DNA of 64,000 nt from NCBI RefSeq assembly GCF_004341365.1, contig NZ_SLXH01000010.1, forward strand, positions 54,616-118,615. The letters run 5' to 3'. The stretch's first letter is position 1. Every line of letters starts with the position of its first letter. Made by a program: the position numbers and the translations under genes. Below the pieces are notes generated by a model that worked only from the letters and a program-made list of their open reading frames with translations, made no database searches and was not told the DNA's origin. This stretch comes from Simplicispira metamorpha (GTDB taxonomy: Bacteria; Pseudomonadota; Gammaproteobacteria; Burkholderiales; Burkholderiaceae_C). Of the stretch, positions 34,666-44,455 are shown one piece after another.

Positions 34666-35756
34666 ACGATGCTACTAAAAACGTAGCTGCTAGCGCACAG
34701 CCAGCAAGCCTGCAAGCCGAAAAAGACCTTGAATCTGCCACTGCGGCACCGGCGCCAGCAGCGCAGCCCGCTGCGGTGCAAACTGCCGCCGAACTTGATG
34801 CCGTGCTGGCGCAGGCCCTGGGCCCAAGCGCAGCCGACAGCGCAGACGCTGGCGCCACCGGCCCGCAGCGCTGCGGTGTGATTGCCATCGTCGGCAAGCC
34901 CAACGTGGGCAAATCCACGCTGCTGAACGCGCTGGTGGGGCAAAAAATCAGCATCACCTCGCGCAAGGCGCAGACCACGCGCCACCGCATCACCGGCATC
35001 CGCACGCTGGGACAAACGCAGTTTGTGTTTGTCGATACGCCCGGCTTTCAGACACGCCACGCCACGGCGCTGAACAAGTCGCTGAACAAAACGGTGATGG
35101 GCGCGATTGGCGATGTGGACTTGATTTTGTTCGTCGTCGAGGCGGGCAGCTTCACGCTGGCCGACGCCAAGGTGCTGAGCCTGTTCAAGCCCGGCATCCC
35201 GACGCTGCTCATTGCCAACAAGCTGGACAACATCCACCGCCGTGCCGAGATCGCGCCCTGGCTCAAGGGCATGCAGGAGCGCCACCCGTTTGCCGAGTTC
35301 GTGCCCATGTCGGCCAAGAACAAGGGCGACATCCAGCGCCTGTATGGCATTTGCGAAAAGTACCTGCCCGAAGCGCCCTGGTGGTACGAGGCCGACGAGC
35401 TGACCGACCGCAGCGAAAAGTTTCTGGCCAGTGAAACCGTGCGCGAAAAGCTGTTCCGCTTCACGGGCGACGAGCTGCCCTACACCTCCACGGTGGTGAT
35501 CGACAAGTTCGAAGAAGAAAAAAGCAAAGTCCACAAACGCATGATCCGCGTGGCCGCCACCATCATCGTCGAGCGCGACAGCCACAAGGCCATGGTGATT
35601 GGCGACAAGGGCGAACGCTTGAAGCGCATCGGCACCGAAACCCGCCAGGAGCTGGAAAAGCTCATGGACGCCAAGGTGTTTGTCGAGCTGTGGGTCAAGG
35701 TGCGCTCGGGCTGGGCCGACGACGAAGCCCGCGTGCGCTCGTTCGGCTATGAGTGA
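34662..35756 (+). CDS. era: GTPase Era
   Basis: Ribosome-assembly GTPase that binds the 3' end of 16S rRNA. G1 [14 protein letters not shown] lies near 79-92, followed by the T-rich switch [10 protein letters not shown]3 DTPGF, G4 NKLDN, and the C-terminal KH domain with [19 protein letters not shown]. At 364 residues it is about 65 longer than usual because of an Ala-rich N-terminal extension. The first 15 codons or so coincide with a dispersed repeat copy. The start is supported by the 4 bp overlap with rnc. Confidence 0.95.
   Translation: MNDATKNVAASAQPASLQAEKDLESATAAPAPAAQPAAVQTAAELDAVLAQALGPSAADSADAGATGPQRCGVIAIVGKPNVGKSTLLNALVGQKISITSRKAQTTRHRITGIRTLGQTQFVFVDTPGFQTRHATALNKSLNKTVMGAIGDVDLILFVVEAGSFTLADAKVLSLFKPGIPTLLIANKLDNIHRRAEIAPWLKGMQERHPFAEFVPMSAKNKGDIQRLYGICEKYLPEAPWWYEADELTDRSEKFLASETVREKLFRFTGDELPYTSTVVIDKFEEEKSKVHKRMIRVAATIIVERDSHKAMVIGDKGERLKRIGTETRQELEKLMDAKVFVELWVKVRSGWADDEARVRSFGYE
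34671..34730 (+). repeat. dispersed repeat, copy 8 (start of era, in frame)
   Basis: CTACTAAAAACGTAGCTGCTAGCGC followed by CAGCAAGCCTGCAAGCC: perfect core, degraded second arm. It encodes residues 4-23 of the N-terminal extension of Era. Confidence 0.7.
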
Positions 35757-35792
35757 ATGTGGCCCCCACGTTCGCCCACTGCGTGTGCTCTC

Positions 35793-35843
35793 TGCCCCCC
35801 GAGGGGGCGGCGTTTCGCCTTGGGGCGGCCCGGCGGCGAAACC
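35793..35843. repeat. GC-rich hairpin element before recO
   Basis: GCCCCCCGAGGGGGC and GGCGTTTCGCC hairpins followed by GGGGCGGCCCGGCGGCGAAAC. It fills the era-recO gap. It looks like a second intergenic repeat class, distinct from the TAGCTGCT family. Confidence 0.5.
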
Positions 35844-35857
35844 ACTGCTGATTGACC

Positions 35858-36631
35858 GTGGCCACCGCGCGCCGTTTTTCCAATGAACCGGCCTTTGTGC
35901 TGCACCGCTACGACTGGAGCGAGTCCAGCCTGATTCTGGAAGTGTTCACGCGCCAGCATGGGCGCGTGGCCCTGGTGGCCAAGGGTGCGAAAAAGCCCAG
36001 TTCCAACTTCCGGCCTGTGCTGCTGCCCTTGCAGCCCCTGAGCCTGACCTGGACACAGAGCGCGGCCACGGGCGCCAACGACATCCACACCCTCAAAGGC
36101 GCCGAGTGGGTCGGTGGCCACATCATGCCCACGGGGGATGCGCTGTTGGCGGGCACTTACCTCAACGAGCTGCTGCTGCGCCTGCTGGCGCGCGACGACC
36201 CGCACCCGGTGCTGTTCGATGCCTACAGCGCCGTGGTGCGCGTGCTGGCCAGCGAACACGGCGAAGCGCTGGAGCCGGTGCTGCGCACGTTTGAGTTGCT
36301 GCTGCTGCGCGAGATCGGCATGCTGCCCGCCCTGGACGCGCAAACCCTGACCCTGGAGCCCCTGCAAGCGCAGGCGCGCTACACCCTGGTGCCCGAAGGT
36401 GGCCTGCGCGCCGCCGATGCCAGCGAGCAGCGTGCCAGCCTGAGCGCCGCGCAGTGGCAGGCCCTGTACGCACCCCTGCAAGGCCGGGGCGTGCGCTTGG
36501 CGGCACTGCTGCGCGCCTGCGCGCCCGTGGCACTGGAACTCAAACCCCAACTGCGCGCCCTGCTGCAATACCATTGCGGCAGCCCCCTGCTGCGCACCCG
36601 CCAGCTCATGCTGGACATCCAAGCCCTTTGA
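35858..36631 (+). CDS. recO: DNA repair protein RecO
   Basis: RecFOR pathway mediator that loads RecA on gapped DNA. The protein of about 257 residues has an OB-fold N-terminal part with [45 protein letters not shown] and [10 protein letters not shown], followed by a helical domain with [22 protein letters not shown] at 35858 or TTG at 35852 could be the start; there is no ATG or clear ribosome binding site. GTG is chosen. Its place between era and pdxJ is conserved. Confidence 0.92.
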   Translation: MATARRFSNEPAFVLHRYDWSESSLILEVFTRQHGRVALVAKGAKKPSSNFRPVLLPLQPLSLTWTQSAATGANDIHTLKGAEWVGGHIMPTGDALLAGTYLNELLLRLLARDDPHPVLFDAYSAVVRVLASEHGEALEPVLRTFELLLLREIGMLPALDAQTLTLEPLQAQARYTLVPEGGLRAADASEQRASLSAAQWQALYAPLQGRGVRLAALLRACAPVALELKPQLRALLQYHCGSPLLRTRQLMLDIQAL

Positions 36632-36649
36632 CCTCGCCACGACCTTGCC

Positions 36650-37504
36650 ATGACCACTGCCATGCCTGCCACTGCGCCCGCCACCGCGCCCATTGCTGCC
36701 CACCGCACCGCCTTGTCGGTCAACGTCAACAAGGTGGCCCTGGTGCGCAACACGCGCCACCTGGGCATTCCCAGCGTCACGCGCGCGGCGCTGCTGTGCC
36801 TGCAAGCGGGCGCGCAGGGCATTACGGTGCATCCGCGCCCCGACGAGCGCCACATCCGTGCCCACGACGTGACCGAACTGGCCGCGCTGTTGCAAGACTG
36901 GCCGGGCCGCGAATACAACATCGAAGGCAACCCCTTCCACAACCTGATGGACTTCATCCGTGCCGTGCGCCCGCACCAGGCCACCTTTGTGCCTGACGGT
37001 GAAGGCCAGTTCACCAGCGACCATGGCTGGAGCTTTCCGCAAGACGCCGAGCGCTTGGCGCCCTTGATTGCCGAGTGCAAAGCCCTGGGCGTGCGCGTCA
37101 GCCTGTTCATGGACCCTCTCCCTGAGCAGATGGCCGCCGCCCGCGCCGTGGGTGCCGACCGCGTCGAGCTCTACACCGAGCCCTACGCCGCCGCCTGGGG
37201 CACGCCACAGCAGGCGCAAGAGCTGGAACGCTACCGCGCCGCCGCCCAGGCGGCGCTGGACGCAGGCTTGGGCGTCAACGCGGGCCACGATCTGAACCAG
37301 AGCAACCTTGCCGCTTTTGTGCGTGGCGTGCCCGGCCTGCTGGAAGTGTCGATTGGCCACGCGCTCATCGCCGACGCGCTGGAGCTGGGTTATGGCGCCA
37401 CCGTGCAGGCCTACCTGCGTTGCATTGAGGCGGGCTTGGCTGCGCCCGAAGCAGACCCGCAGACGCCGCATGGCAGCGCGGACGGCATCCGCAATCACTC
37501 CTGA
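36650..37504 (+). CDS. pdxJ: pyridoxine 5'-phosphate synthase PdxJ
   Basis: Final ring-closing enzyme of DXP-dependent vitamin B6 synthesis. The 284-residue protein has LSVNVNKVALVRNTR, GITVHPRPDERHIRAHDV, EYNIEGNP, QATFVPD, VSLFMDP, ELYTEPYA, VNAGHDLNQSNLA and EVSIGHALIADAL. An N-terminal Ala/Pro/Thr stretch of about 20 residues precedes the conserved barrel, and the C-terminal tail is longer than usual. It lies 18 bp after recO and precedes acpS, the classical recO-pdxJ-acpS order. Confidence 0.96.
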   Translation: MTTAMPATAPATAPIAAHRTALSVNVNKVALVRNTRHLGIPSVTRAALLCLQAGAQGITVHPRPDERHIRAHDVTELAALLQDWPGREYNIEGNPFHNLMDFIRAVRPHQATFVPDGEGQFTSDHGWSFPQDAERLAPLIAECKALGVRVSLFMDPLPEQMAAARAVGADRVELYTEPYAAAWGTPQQAQELERYRAAAQAALDAGLGVNAGHDLNQSNLAAFVRGVPGLLEVSIGHALIADALELGYGATVQAYLRCIEAGLAAPEADPQTPHGSADGIRNHS

Positions 37505-37560
37505 ATCAATAGCTGCTTGCGCCCATTCTGCAAGGGCTAGAGCCTGATTTCATCTAAAAC
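37505..37560 (+). repeat. dispersed 60-bp repeat, copy 9
   Basis: Direct copy: AATAGCTGCTTGCGC, GGGCTAGAGCC and TGATTTCA. It fills the whole gap from the pdxJ stop to the acpS start. Confidence 0.88.
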
Positions 37561-37561
37561 C

Positions 37562-37984
37562 ATGATCTACGGCATTGGCACCGACATTTGCGACATCCGC
37601 CGCATCCGCGCCAGCCTGGAGCAGCGCGGCGAGCGCTTTGCCGCCAAGGTGCTCACACCCGCCGAGCTGGCCCAGTGGCAGGAGCGCAGTGCGCGCTGGC
37701 CCGAGCGCGGCGTGCGCTACCTGGCCACGCGCTTTTCGGCCAAAGAAGCCTTCAGCAAAGCCATCGGCTTGGGCATGGTCATGCCCATGACCTGGCATGC
37801 CTGCGAAGTGGCCAATCTGCCCAGCGGCCAGCCCACGCTGGTGCTGCACGGCGCACTGCAAGCGTGGTTTGTGCAGCGCCGCCTCAGCGCCCACCTCAGC
37901 GTGAGCGATGAATCCGACTACGCCGCCAGCTTCTGCGTGGTGGAACAATGCAGCGATCCCCACCCGCCATCCCCTGAAATTTGA
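37562..37984 (+). CDS. acpS: holo-[acyl-carrier-protein] synthase AcpS
   Basis: Transfers phosphopantetheine from CoA to Ser37 of acyl carrier protein. The 140-residue protein starts [20 protein letters not shown], carrying the first metal-binding Asp. The second signature [14 protein letters not shown] contains the catalytic Glu and Lys, followed by [18 protein letters not shown]. No Shine-Dalgarno sequence is seen because the upstream region is a dispersed repeat. The stop codon also touches the next repeat copy. Confidence 0.96.
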   Translation: MIYGIGTDICDIRRIRASLEQRGERFAAKVLTPAELAQWQERSARWPERGVRYLATRFSAKEAFSKAIGLGMVMPMTWHACEVANLPSGQPTLVLHGALQAWFVQRRLSAHLSVSDESDYAASFCVVEQCSDPHPPSPEI

Positions 37985-38046
37985 ACCCAATTGGCTTCCA
38001 GCGCCCGCCAGATGGGCGCAACCAGCTATTCAATAGATAGTAAAAA
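37980..38046 (-). repeat. dispersed 60-bp repeat, copy 10
   Basis: Inverted copy: TTGGCTTCCAGCGCCCG, then GGGCGCAACCAGCTATTCAA and AGATAGTAAAAA. It covers the full acpS-nagZ gap and ends directly at the nagZ ATG. Confidence 0.82.
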
Positions 38047-39183
38047 ATGACCGAACACGCCCCCCTCATCATCGACATTGCCGGCACCAGCCTGACCGAC
38101 ACCGACCGCCGCCGCCTGGCGCACCCGCTCACCGGCGGCGTGATTCTGTTTGCGCGCAACTGGCAAGACCGCGCCCAACTGCTGGAGCTGACCGCCGCCA
38201 TGAAGGCCGTGCGCCCCGATTTGCTGATCTGCGTAGACCACGAAGGTGGCCGCGTGCAGCGCTTTCGCAGCGACGGCTTTACCCACCTGGCGCCCATGCG
38301 CGCCTTGGGGGAGATGTGGCGCCAGGACGGTAAAAAAGCCAAGAAGGGCAAAAAAGGCCAGAAAGCCCAATCCGCCCAAACCCGCAAAGTCCGCCTGGGC
38401 GAAGGCGCCCTGCGCGCCACCAACGCTGCCACGGCAGCGGGCTACGTGCTGGCCAGCGAGCTGCGTGCTTGCGGTGTCGATTTTTCGTTCACGCCCGTGC
38501 TCGATCTGGACTGGGGCGGCAGCGGCGTGATTGGCGACCGCGCCTTTGACCGCGACCCGCGCATCGCTACCTTGCTGGCCAAAAGCCTGGCCCAGGGCCT
38601 GCTGCAAGCGGGCATGGCCAACTGCGGCAAGCATTTTCCGGGGCACGGCTACGTCAAGGCCGACTCGCACACCGAGGTGCCCATCGACAAGCGCAGCCTG
38701 AAAAAAATCCTCGCCGCCGATGCCGCTCCCTACCAGTGGCTGCGCAGCACCATTACCAGCGTCATGCCCGCGCATGTGATTTACCCCAAGGTGGATACGC
38801 GCCCGGCGGGCTTTTCCACGCGCTGGCTGCAAGACATTTTGCGCAGCCAGCTCGGTTTTGACGGTGCCATCTTCAGCGACGACCTGAGCATGGAGGGCGC
38901 GCGCCGCATCGACGGCCAGGTGGTCAGCTACACCGAGGCCGCCGTGGCCGCGTTGCAGGCGGGCTGCGATCTGGTGCTGCTGTGCAACCAGAGCCTGGGC
39001 GATGGCGCCGCCGTGGACGAGCTGCTCGATGGCCTGAGTGCGCAGCAGGCCCAGGGCCGCTGGCAGCCCAGCCCCGAGAGCGAGTCGCGCCGCCTGGCCC
39101 TGCTGCCGCAAACCCCGCCGCTGCCCTGGGACGAGCTGATGTTCCAGCCCGCCTATTTGCAGGCGCTGGAAATGCTGCCCTGA
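38047..39183 (+). CDS. nagZ: beta-N-acetylhexosaminidase NagZ
   Basis: Cytosolic glycosidase (GH3) that removes GlcNAc from 1,6-anhydroMurNAc-peptides in cell-wall recycling. The 378-residue protein contains [22 protein letters not shown], the mobile-loop His motif KHFPGHG (about 195-201) with [13 protein letters not shown], and the nucleophile Asp in [10 protein letters not shown] (about 279). A Lys-rich insertion (about 94-115, [15 protein letters not shown]) interrupts the N-terminal part and is not usual. It is preceded by a repeat rather than a clear ribosome binding site. Confidence 0.94.
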   Translation: MTEHAPLIIDIAGTSLTDTDRRRLAHPLTGGVILFARNWQDRAQLLELTAAMKAVRPDLLICVDHEGGRVQRFRSDGFTHLAPMRALGEMWRQDGKKAKKGKKGQKAQSAQTRKVRLGEGALRATNAATAAGYVLASELRACGVDFSFTPVLDLDWGGSGVIGDRAFDRDPRIATLLAKSLAQGLLQAGMANCGKHFPGHGYVKADSHTEVPIDKRSLKKILAADAAPYQWLRSTITSVMPAHVIYPKVDTRPAGFSTRWLQDILRSQLGFDGAIFSDDLSMEGARRIDGQVVSYTEAAVAALQAGCDLVLLCNQSLGDGAAVDELLDGLSAQQAQGRWQPSPESESRRLALLPQTPPLPWDELMFQPAYLQALEMLP

Positions 39184-39227
39184 GCCAGTCACGCGCCCGG
39201 CATCGGTTGCGTGCGCTTTGGGACGTA

Positions 39228-39292
39228 TCAATTTTGATAGCTGCTCGCGCACGCCCTGCAAGGGCTGGAGCCTGATTCGACCTTAAATTTTT
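39228..39292 (+). repeat. dispersed 60-bp repeat, copy 11
   Basis: Direct copy: TTTTGATAGCTGCTCGCGC, GGGCTGGAGCC and TGATTCGACC. It lies between convergent nagZ and the mscS gene and supplies the mscS stop codon (TTA at 39283 read on the minus strand). Confidence 0.85.
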
Positions 39293-39939
39293 GGCGCTGG
39301 ATCGGCCCCTGCCAGGGCGGGCGGGGGCGCTGGTGTGGCGCCGCTGGGGGCTGCACGCACGGGTGGCTCGGGGGTGTTCGGGCCGCCTTTCCAGCGCCGG
39401 ACCACGCGCTGGAAGATCAGCGCGTTGGGGATTTGCAGCAGCGCAGCGGGCGCCTCTGCCGTGCCCTCTTGCAGCGTGGTGTAGAGCAGGTTGATGTCCA
39501 CCACCCGGCCCAGTGCGCCGGGTTTTTCGGCGGTGTCCAGCAGCTCGATGGTGTCGCCAATGCGAAACGGCCCCACGGTAAAAATCAGAAACGCGCAAAA
39601 CAGGTTCGACAGCACGCTCCATGCGGCAAAAAAAGCCACCGCGCCCACGGTGGCAAAGCCGGTGAACGCCGTCCACAGCACCGTGGCTGAGACGCCCAGG
39701 CGCTCCAGCACCAACAGCAAGGTGCTGGTCAGAATCGTCCAGCGCAGCAGGCCCCGGATGGGCACTTGCAGTTCCAGCGGCAGCCCGTAGTGGGCGCTGG
39801 CGCGGGCCAGCACGCGGCGCAGCAGGCGTTGCAGCAGCCACGCCGCGATCACGATCAGCAGGAGTTGCAGGCCCGGGACAATGACTTCAAGCCAATCCTG
39901 GGCCCATTCGGGCAGGTAAAACTTCAGCGAGCGTTGCAT
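39283..39939 (-). CDS. small-conductance mechanosensitive channel, MscS family
   Basis: Short MscS-type channel of 218 residues. It has an N-terminal membrane helix (about 17-38), further helices (about 65-85 and 92-118) with FATVGAVAFFAAWSVLSNLFCAF in the pore-lining TM3 region, and a beta domain FRIGDTIELLDTAEKPGALGRVVDINLLYTTL. The C-terminal domain is brief and ends in a Pro/Ala-rich tail. The likely role is release of solutes on hypo-osmotic shock. Start at 39939 is chosen because the hydrophobic region begins there; longer upstream readings overlap the regulator gene. Confidence 0.85.
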   Translation of the reverse strand: MQRSLKFYLPEWAQDWLEVIVPGLQLLLIVIAAWLLQRLLRRVLARASAHYGLPLELQVPIRGLLRWTILTSTLLLVLERLGVSATVLWTAFTGFATVGAVAFFAAWSVLSNLFCAFLIFTVGPFRIGDTIELLDTAEKPGALGRVVDINLLYTTLQEGTAEAPAALLQIPNALIFQRVVRRWKGGPNTPEPPVRAAPSGATPAPPPALAGADPAPKI

Positions 39940-39974
39940 GAAAAAGAGAAAGCAGCGTACCCGGTGGCCAGGCG

Positions 39975-40994
39975 CTAGCTGCGCCGCTGTGCCACCGTGT
40001 CCATCTGCATTTCGAAGCTGAAAAAACGGTCGCGGCCCTGGGTTTTGGCAGCGTACAGGGCCTGGTCGGCGCGCATGAGCATGCTCTCGGCGCTGGTGTT
40101 GTCGTCGGGCACGCAGGTGGTAATGCCGCCCGAGAGGGTCAGCGCATTGCCCAGCGGCGAGTTGGGGTGGGTGATGGCACGCACCCGCAGCAACTGGCCC
40201 AGCGCGCGGGCAAACGTCATGGCCCCCGAGCGCGGCGTGTTGGGCAGGATGAGCACAAACTCTTCGCCGCCGTAGCGCGCGGCCACATCGCGCGGGCGCA
40301 CACACACTTCGCTGAGCAGGCGGCCAATTTCGCGCAGGCACACATCGCCTTGCAGGTGGCCGATGGCGTCGTTGTAGAGCTTGAAGTGGTCCAGGTCGCA
40401 CAGCATCAGCGTCAGCGGCGTGCCGTCGCGCCGTGCGGCCATGATTTCGCTGTGCAGGATGCGGTCCAGGCCGCGCCGGTTGACCAGCCCGGTGAGGGCA
40501 TCGACCTCCACCATCTCGTTGAGGCGCTGGTTGGCTTGGTGCAGCTCTTCGGTCATGGCCACCAGGCGCCGGCGCATGTCCAGCAGGCGGCGCATGGCGC
40601 GCAGCTTGGCCACCAGCACGATGGGTTTGACGGGCTTGACCAGATAGTCGTCACCCCCGGCCTCGATGCCGCGCCAGACGTCCAGATCGCCGTCCAGGCC
40701 TGACAAGAAGATGATGGGCGTCCAGTCGCCCGACTCGGCCACGCGCATTTGCTGTGCCACCCAGTAGCCGTCGTTGCCGGGCAGTTTGATGTCCAGCAGC
40801 ACCAGGTCAGGGCGGCGCGAGCGAAACAGGTGCAGCGCCATGTTGCCGTTGGCCGCTTGCAGAACGTCGGAAACCCCGGCGTGGTGCAGCTCGCCCACCA
40901 GCGCAGCGCGCACTGAATCCTGGTCTTCGACCACCAGCACCGTGAAGGGGCTGGCCGACTCTTCGTCTGGGGCCATGGCAGGCACAGCGTTCAT
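39975..40994 (-). CDS. response regulator with diguanylate cyclase (GGEEF) output
   Basis: A 339-residue protein that probably makes cyclic di-GMP under phosphorelay control. The receiver domain (about 17-130) has phospho-acceptor Asp68 in LVLLDIKLPGNDG and Lys in DYLVKPVKP. A short coiled linker leads to the GGDEF domain with DALTGLVNRRGLD, CDLDHFKLYND and the active-site GGEEF at 242-246. An inhibitory-site RxxD (RPRD, 233-236) sits five residues before it, so product feedback is likely. The cognate kinase is not adjacent. Confidence 0.93.
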   Translation of the reverse strand: MNAVPAMAPDEESASPFTVLVVEDQDSVRAALVGELHHAGVSDVLQAANGNMALHLFRSRRPDLVLLDIKLPGNDGYWVAQQMRVAESGDWTPIIFLSGLDGDLDVWRGIEAGGDDYLVKPVKPIVLVAKLRAMRRLLDMRRRLVAMTEELHQANQRLNEMVEVDALTGLVNRRGLDRILHSEIMAARRDGTPLTLMLCDLDHFKLYNDAIGHLQGDVCLREIGRLLSEVCVRPRDVAARYGGEEFVLILPNTPRSGAMTFARALGQLLRVRAITHPNSPLGNALTLSGGITTCVPDDNTSAESMLMRADQALYAAKTQGRDRFFSFEMQMDTVAQRRS

Positions 40995-41007
40995 GGCTGC
41001 ACCGGAC

Positions 41008-42561
41008 TCAGGTTTCGCGGCGCAGGGCCGGGAACAGGATCACGTCGCGGATGCTGGGGCTGTCGGTCAGCAGCATCATCAGGCGGTCGATGCCGATGCC
41101 GCAGCCGCCTGCGGGGGGCATGCCGTATTCCAGCGCGCGGACAAAGTCGTGGTCAAAGTACATGGCTTCGTCGTCGCCGCTGTCTTTGGCGTCCACCTGG
41201 GCGTGAAAGCGCGCGGCCTGGTCTTCGGCGTCGTTCAGCTCGGAGAAGCCGTTGCCGAACTCGCGCCCCGTGATGTAGAGCTCAAAGCGCTCGGTCACTT
41301 CGGGGCGGCTGTCGTTGGCGCGCGCCAGCGGGCTGATTTCGGTGGGGTGCTCCATGATGAAGGTGGGCTGCCAGAGCTTGTCTTCCACGGTTTCTTCAAA
41401 GTACAGCACTTGCAGGCTGGCCAGGGTGCGGCCCGAGAGCTTGTGTTTTTCTTCACTCATGCCCAGCTTTTTCAGGGCGCTGATCAGCCAGGCGGCGTCG
41501 TCCACATGGGCGCCCGCTTCGGTGTACTGAAAGATGGCTTCGCGGATGGTCAGGCGCGCAAAAGGCTGGCTCAGATCGACTTCGCGGCCGCTGTAGCTCA
41601 GTTGTAGCGTGCCCACGGCCTTCATGGCGGCATCGCGCACCAGCTGCTCGGTAAAACCCATCAAGTCCTGGTAGTTCCAGTAGGCCGCGTAGAACTCCAT
41701 CATGGTGAACTCGGGGTTGTGGCGCACCGAGATGCCTTCATTGCGGAAGTTGCGGTTGATTTCGAACACGCGCTCAAAGCCGCCCACCAGCAGGCGCTTC
41801 AGGTACAGCTCGGGGGCAATGCGCAGGTACATCTCCTGTTCGAGCGCGTTGTGGTGCGTGACAAACGGCTTGGCGTTGGCGCCGCCCGGAATAGGGTGCA
41901 GCATGGGCGTTTCCACCTCCAAAAAGCCGTGTTGCACCATGAAGTCGCGGATGCCACTGACGGCCTTGCTGCGCGCCACAAAGCGCTTGCGGGCCTGCTC
42001 GTCGGTCATCAGGTCGATGTAGCGCTGGCGGTATTTGACTTCCTGGTCGTGGATGCCGTGGAACTTGTCGGGCATGGGCCGCAGGCTCTTGGTGAGCAGG
42101 CGCAGCGTGGTGACCTTGATCGACAGCTCGCCGGTCTTGGTTTTGAAGGCCGTGCCTTCGGCGCCGATGATGTCGCCCAGATCCCAGTGCTTGAAGGCGG
42201 CGTACAGCTCTTCGCCTAGCGCATCGCGCGTGATGTAGAGCTGGATGCGGCCACCCGTGCTGCCCAGCGAGCCGTCTTGCACGGTGGCAAAGCTGGCCTT
42301 GCCCATCACCCGCTTGAGCATCATGCGCCCGGCCACGCTCATGGTGACGGCCTGGGCTTCGAGCGTTTCGGCATCGAGCGCGCCGTACTGCGCGTGCAGA
42401 TCGGCCGCCTGGTGCTGGGGTTTGAAATCGTTGGGGAAGGCGACGCCGCCGTTGCTTTGCAGCGATTCGCGCAGCGCGCGCAGCTTCTCGCGGCGCTCGG
42501 CGATGAGCTGGTTTTCGTCGTGGGCAGGGGGCGTAGCGTGGGGAGTGGTGTTGTCAGACAT
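41008..42561 (-). CDS. lysS: lysyl-tRNA synthetase (class II)
   Basis: Charges tRNA-Lys. The 517-residue class II enzyme has an N-terminal OB-fold anticodon-binding domain ([14 protein letters not shown], about 90) and the catalytic core with motif 2 [17 protein letters not shown] signature, [24 protein letters not shown], and motif 3 [15 protein letters not shown] near the end. Start at 42561 ([12 protein letters not shown]) is chosen; longer readings run into the sugar-transferase region. It is the last housekeeping gene before the polysaccharide locus. Confidence 0.96.
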   Translation of the reverse strand: MSDNTTPHATPPAHDENQLIAERREKLRALRESLQSNGGVAFPNDFKPQHQAADLHAQYGALDAETLEAQAVTMSVAGRMMLKRVMGKASFATVQDGSLGSTGGRIQLYITRDALGEELYAAFKHWDLGDIIGAEGTAFKTKTGELSIKVTTLRLLTKSLRPMPDKFHGIHDQEVKYRQRYIDLMTDEQARKRFVARSKAVSGIRDFMVQHGFLEVETPMLHPIPGGANAKPFVTHHNALEQEMYLRIAPELYLKRLLVGGFERVFEINRNFRNEGISVRHNPEFTMMEFYAAYWNYQDLMGFTEQLVRDAAMKAVGTLQLSYSGREVDLSQPFARLTIREAIFQYTEAGAHVDDAAWLISALKKLGMSEEKHKLSGRTLASLQVLYFEETVEDKLWQPTFIMEHPTEISPLARANDSRPEVTERFELYITGREFGNGFSELNDAEDQAARFHAQVDAKDSGDDEAMYFDHDFVRALEYGMPPAGGCGIGIDRLMMLLTDSPSIRDVILFPALRRET

Positions 42562-42626
42562 GGAGGGCGCCACTGCGGGGCGTAGAAAAATGGGGCTGGT
42601 CACAGCCAAACCGGGGATTTTATGGG

Positions 42627-43259
42627 TTATGGGCCATGAGAAGACCGCAGGTTTTCTGGCTTGCCCCAGCCCAGCACAACCAGTGCGGTTTGCACGATGA
42701 TTTTCAGATCCAGCCACAGGCTGCGAGTGCGCACGTATTGGCTGGCGTAGTGCAGCTTGAGGGGCAGAATCTGCTCTGTGTACGTGCGTTCAGGGTCGCT
42801 GCTTTGGCCCAGCAGTTCGCTTTCGTGGCGAAACACGATGGAGGCCAGATCGGTGATGCCTGGGCGCACAGACAGAACGGTGTCATGTACATCTGCGGGG
42901 TACAGTGCTACATAGCGTGGTACTTCGGGGCGCGGGCCGACCACGCTCATGTCGCCGCGCAGCACGTTCAAAAACTGCGGTAGCTCGTCTACCTTGCTGC
43001 GCCGCAGCCAAGCACCGACGTGGGTGATGCGCGCATCCTGGCCTACGGTGATTTGCGGACCCACAGCCTCCGCGCCGGTGTGCATGGTGCGGAATTTGTA
43101 GATACCAAACAGCCGCCCGCCGCGCCCTACGCGTTGCTGTCTGAAGAACACCGGCCCGGGTGAATCCAGCCGCACCCACAATCCCACCGCCAGCAGCAGT
43201 GGGCACAGCAGCAGCAGGGCCAGGGTGGCAAAGGCGAGGTCGAACAAGCGTTTGGACAT
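42627..43259 (-). CDS. bacterial sugar transferase (initiating phosphoglycosyl transferase, PglC-like)
   Basis: Transfers a sugar-1-phosphate to undecaprenyl phosphate to start glycan synthesis. At 210 residues it is the short monotopic form: one N-terminal hydrophobic helix (about 3-28, [23 protein letters not shown]), then [49 protein letters not shown] and RPGITDLAS. It resembles PglC more than large WbaP/WcaJ proteins. It follows the aminotransferase on the same strand and is probably the last gene of the glycan operon. Confidence 0.9.
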   Translation of the reverse strand: MSKRLFDLAFATLALLLLCPLLLAVGLWVRLDSPGPVFFRQQRVGRGGRLFGIYKFRTMHTGAEAVGPQITVGQDARITHVGAWLRRSKVDELPQFLNVLRGDMSVVGPRPEVPRYVALYPADVHDTVLSVRPGITDLASIVFRHESELLGQSSDPERTYTEQILPLKLHYASQYVRTRSLWLDLKIIVQTALVVLGWGKPENLRSSHGP

Positions 43260-43279
43260 GGGACAGGGCTGTAAGAACG

Positions 43280-44446
43280 TCAGCCCAGCAGCTCGTGCAG
43301 CGCGGCAATTATGCGATCCTGCTCGGCATCCTGCATGGCGGTAAACAGCGGTAGGCTGAGCATGGCCTGGTAGGCTGCATCGGCTTGCGGGAATTGCTCT
43401 GGCGTGAGCTGGTAGCGGTCGCGCCAATAGGGATGGTGGTGCAGCGGGACGTAATGCACGCTGGTGCCAATGCCCCGGTCTGATAACGCCTGAATCAGTG
43501 CGTCGCGCCCCATGCACGCACTTGGCGCCAGCCGCACCACGTACAAATGCCAGGCATGCACATCGCCCGCCGGTGCTGTGGCGGGTAGCACCAGCGGCAG
43601 GCTCGCCAGCTGCGCGTGGTAGCGCTGCGCCAAGTATTGGCGCCGCTGCACAAACTGTGGCAAACGCTGTAATTGCACCAGGCCCAAGGCCGCGGCGGTG
43701 TCGGTCAGGTTGTATTTGAAGCCAGGCGCGACTACCTCGTAATACCACGCCGGGGTTTTGGAGCTGAAGCGCTCGAAGGCGTCGCGGTTCATGCCGTGCA
43801 GGCGCATCACGCGCATGCGTTCGGCCAGTTTCGGGTCGCGTGTGACGGCCATGCCGCCTTCGCCCGTGGTGATGGTCTTGTTGGCGTAGAAGCTGAACAC
43901 AGTGATGTCGGATTGCAGTTGCCCCACCAGCGTGCCCTGCCAGGTGCTGGGCAGGGCGTGCGCGGCGTCTTCCACCACTTTCAGGCCATGTTCGCGCACG
44001 ATGGCCAATATGGCGTCCATATTGCAGGCCAGCCCGCCGTAATGCACCGGCATGATGGCGCGGGTGCGCGGTGTGATGGCCGCGCGGATGGCCTCGGGGT
44101 CGATGTTCAAAGTCACCGGATCGACGTCCACCAGCACCGGATCGGCGCCCAGGTACCGCACCACTTCCACCGTGGCGGTGAAGGTCAGCGTGGGCGCAAT
44201 CACCTCATCGCCCGGGCCTAGGCCTAGGGCCTCCAGCGCCAGATGCAGGCCAGCCGTGGCGGAGTTGACAGCAATGCTATGCACGCCGTTGCCGCCCAGG
44301 TAGTCGGTGAAGGCCTGCTCAAAGGCGCGGGCCCGAGGGCCGGTGGTGACCCAGCCAGAGCGCAGGGCCTCAGTGACTGCGGCAATCTCGGCATCGGTGA
44401 TGTCTGGGAGGGCGAAGGGGAGGAAGGGAAGGTCGGTGTCGGACAT
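43280..44446 (-). CDS. DegT/DnrJ/EryC1-type sugar aminotransferase (PglE-like)
   Basis: PLP-dependent nucleotide-sugar aminotransferase of 388 residues. Features are [42 protein letters not shown] with the PLP-ring Asp (about 160), and the Schiff-base Lys190 in [14 protein letters not shown]. It probably aminates a 4-keto-6-deoxy sugar made by the CapD-like dehydratase at the other end of the locus, giving a UDP-4-amino sugar. The gene lies between UDP-glucose dehydrogenase and the sugar transferase. Substrate stereochemistry (PglE, PseC or ArnB type) cannot be read directly. Confidence 0.9.
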   Translation of the reverse strand: MSDTDLPFLPFALPDITDAEIAAVTEALRSGWVTTGPRARAFEQAFTDYLGGNGVHSIAVNSATAGLHLALEALGLGPGDEVIAPTLTFTATVEVVRYLGADPVLVDVDPVTLNIDPEAIRAAITPRTRAIMPVHYGGLACNMDAILAIVREHGLKVVEDAAHALPSTWQGTLVGQLQSDITVFSFYANKTITTGEGGMAVTRDPKLAERMRVMRLHGMNRDAFERFSSKTPAWYYEVVAPGFKYNLTDTAAALGLVQLQRLPQFVQRRQYLAQRYHAQLASLPLVLPATAPAGDVHAWHLYVVRLAPSACMGRDALIQALSDRGIGTSVHYVPLHHHPYWRDRYQLTPEQFPQADAAYQAMLSLPLFTAMQDAEQDRIIAALHELLG

Positions 44447-44455
44447 GGTGGCGGT

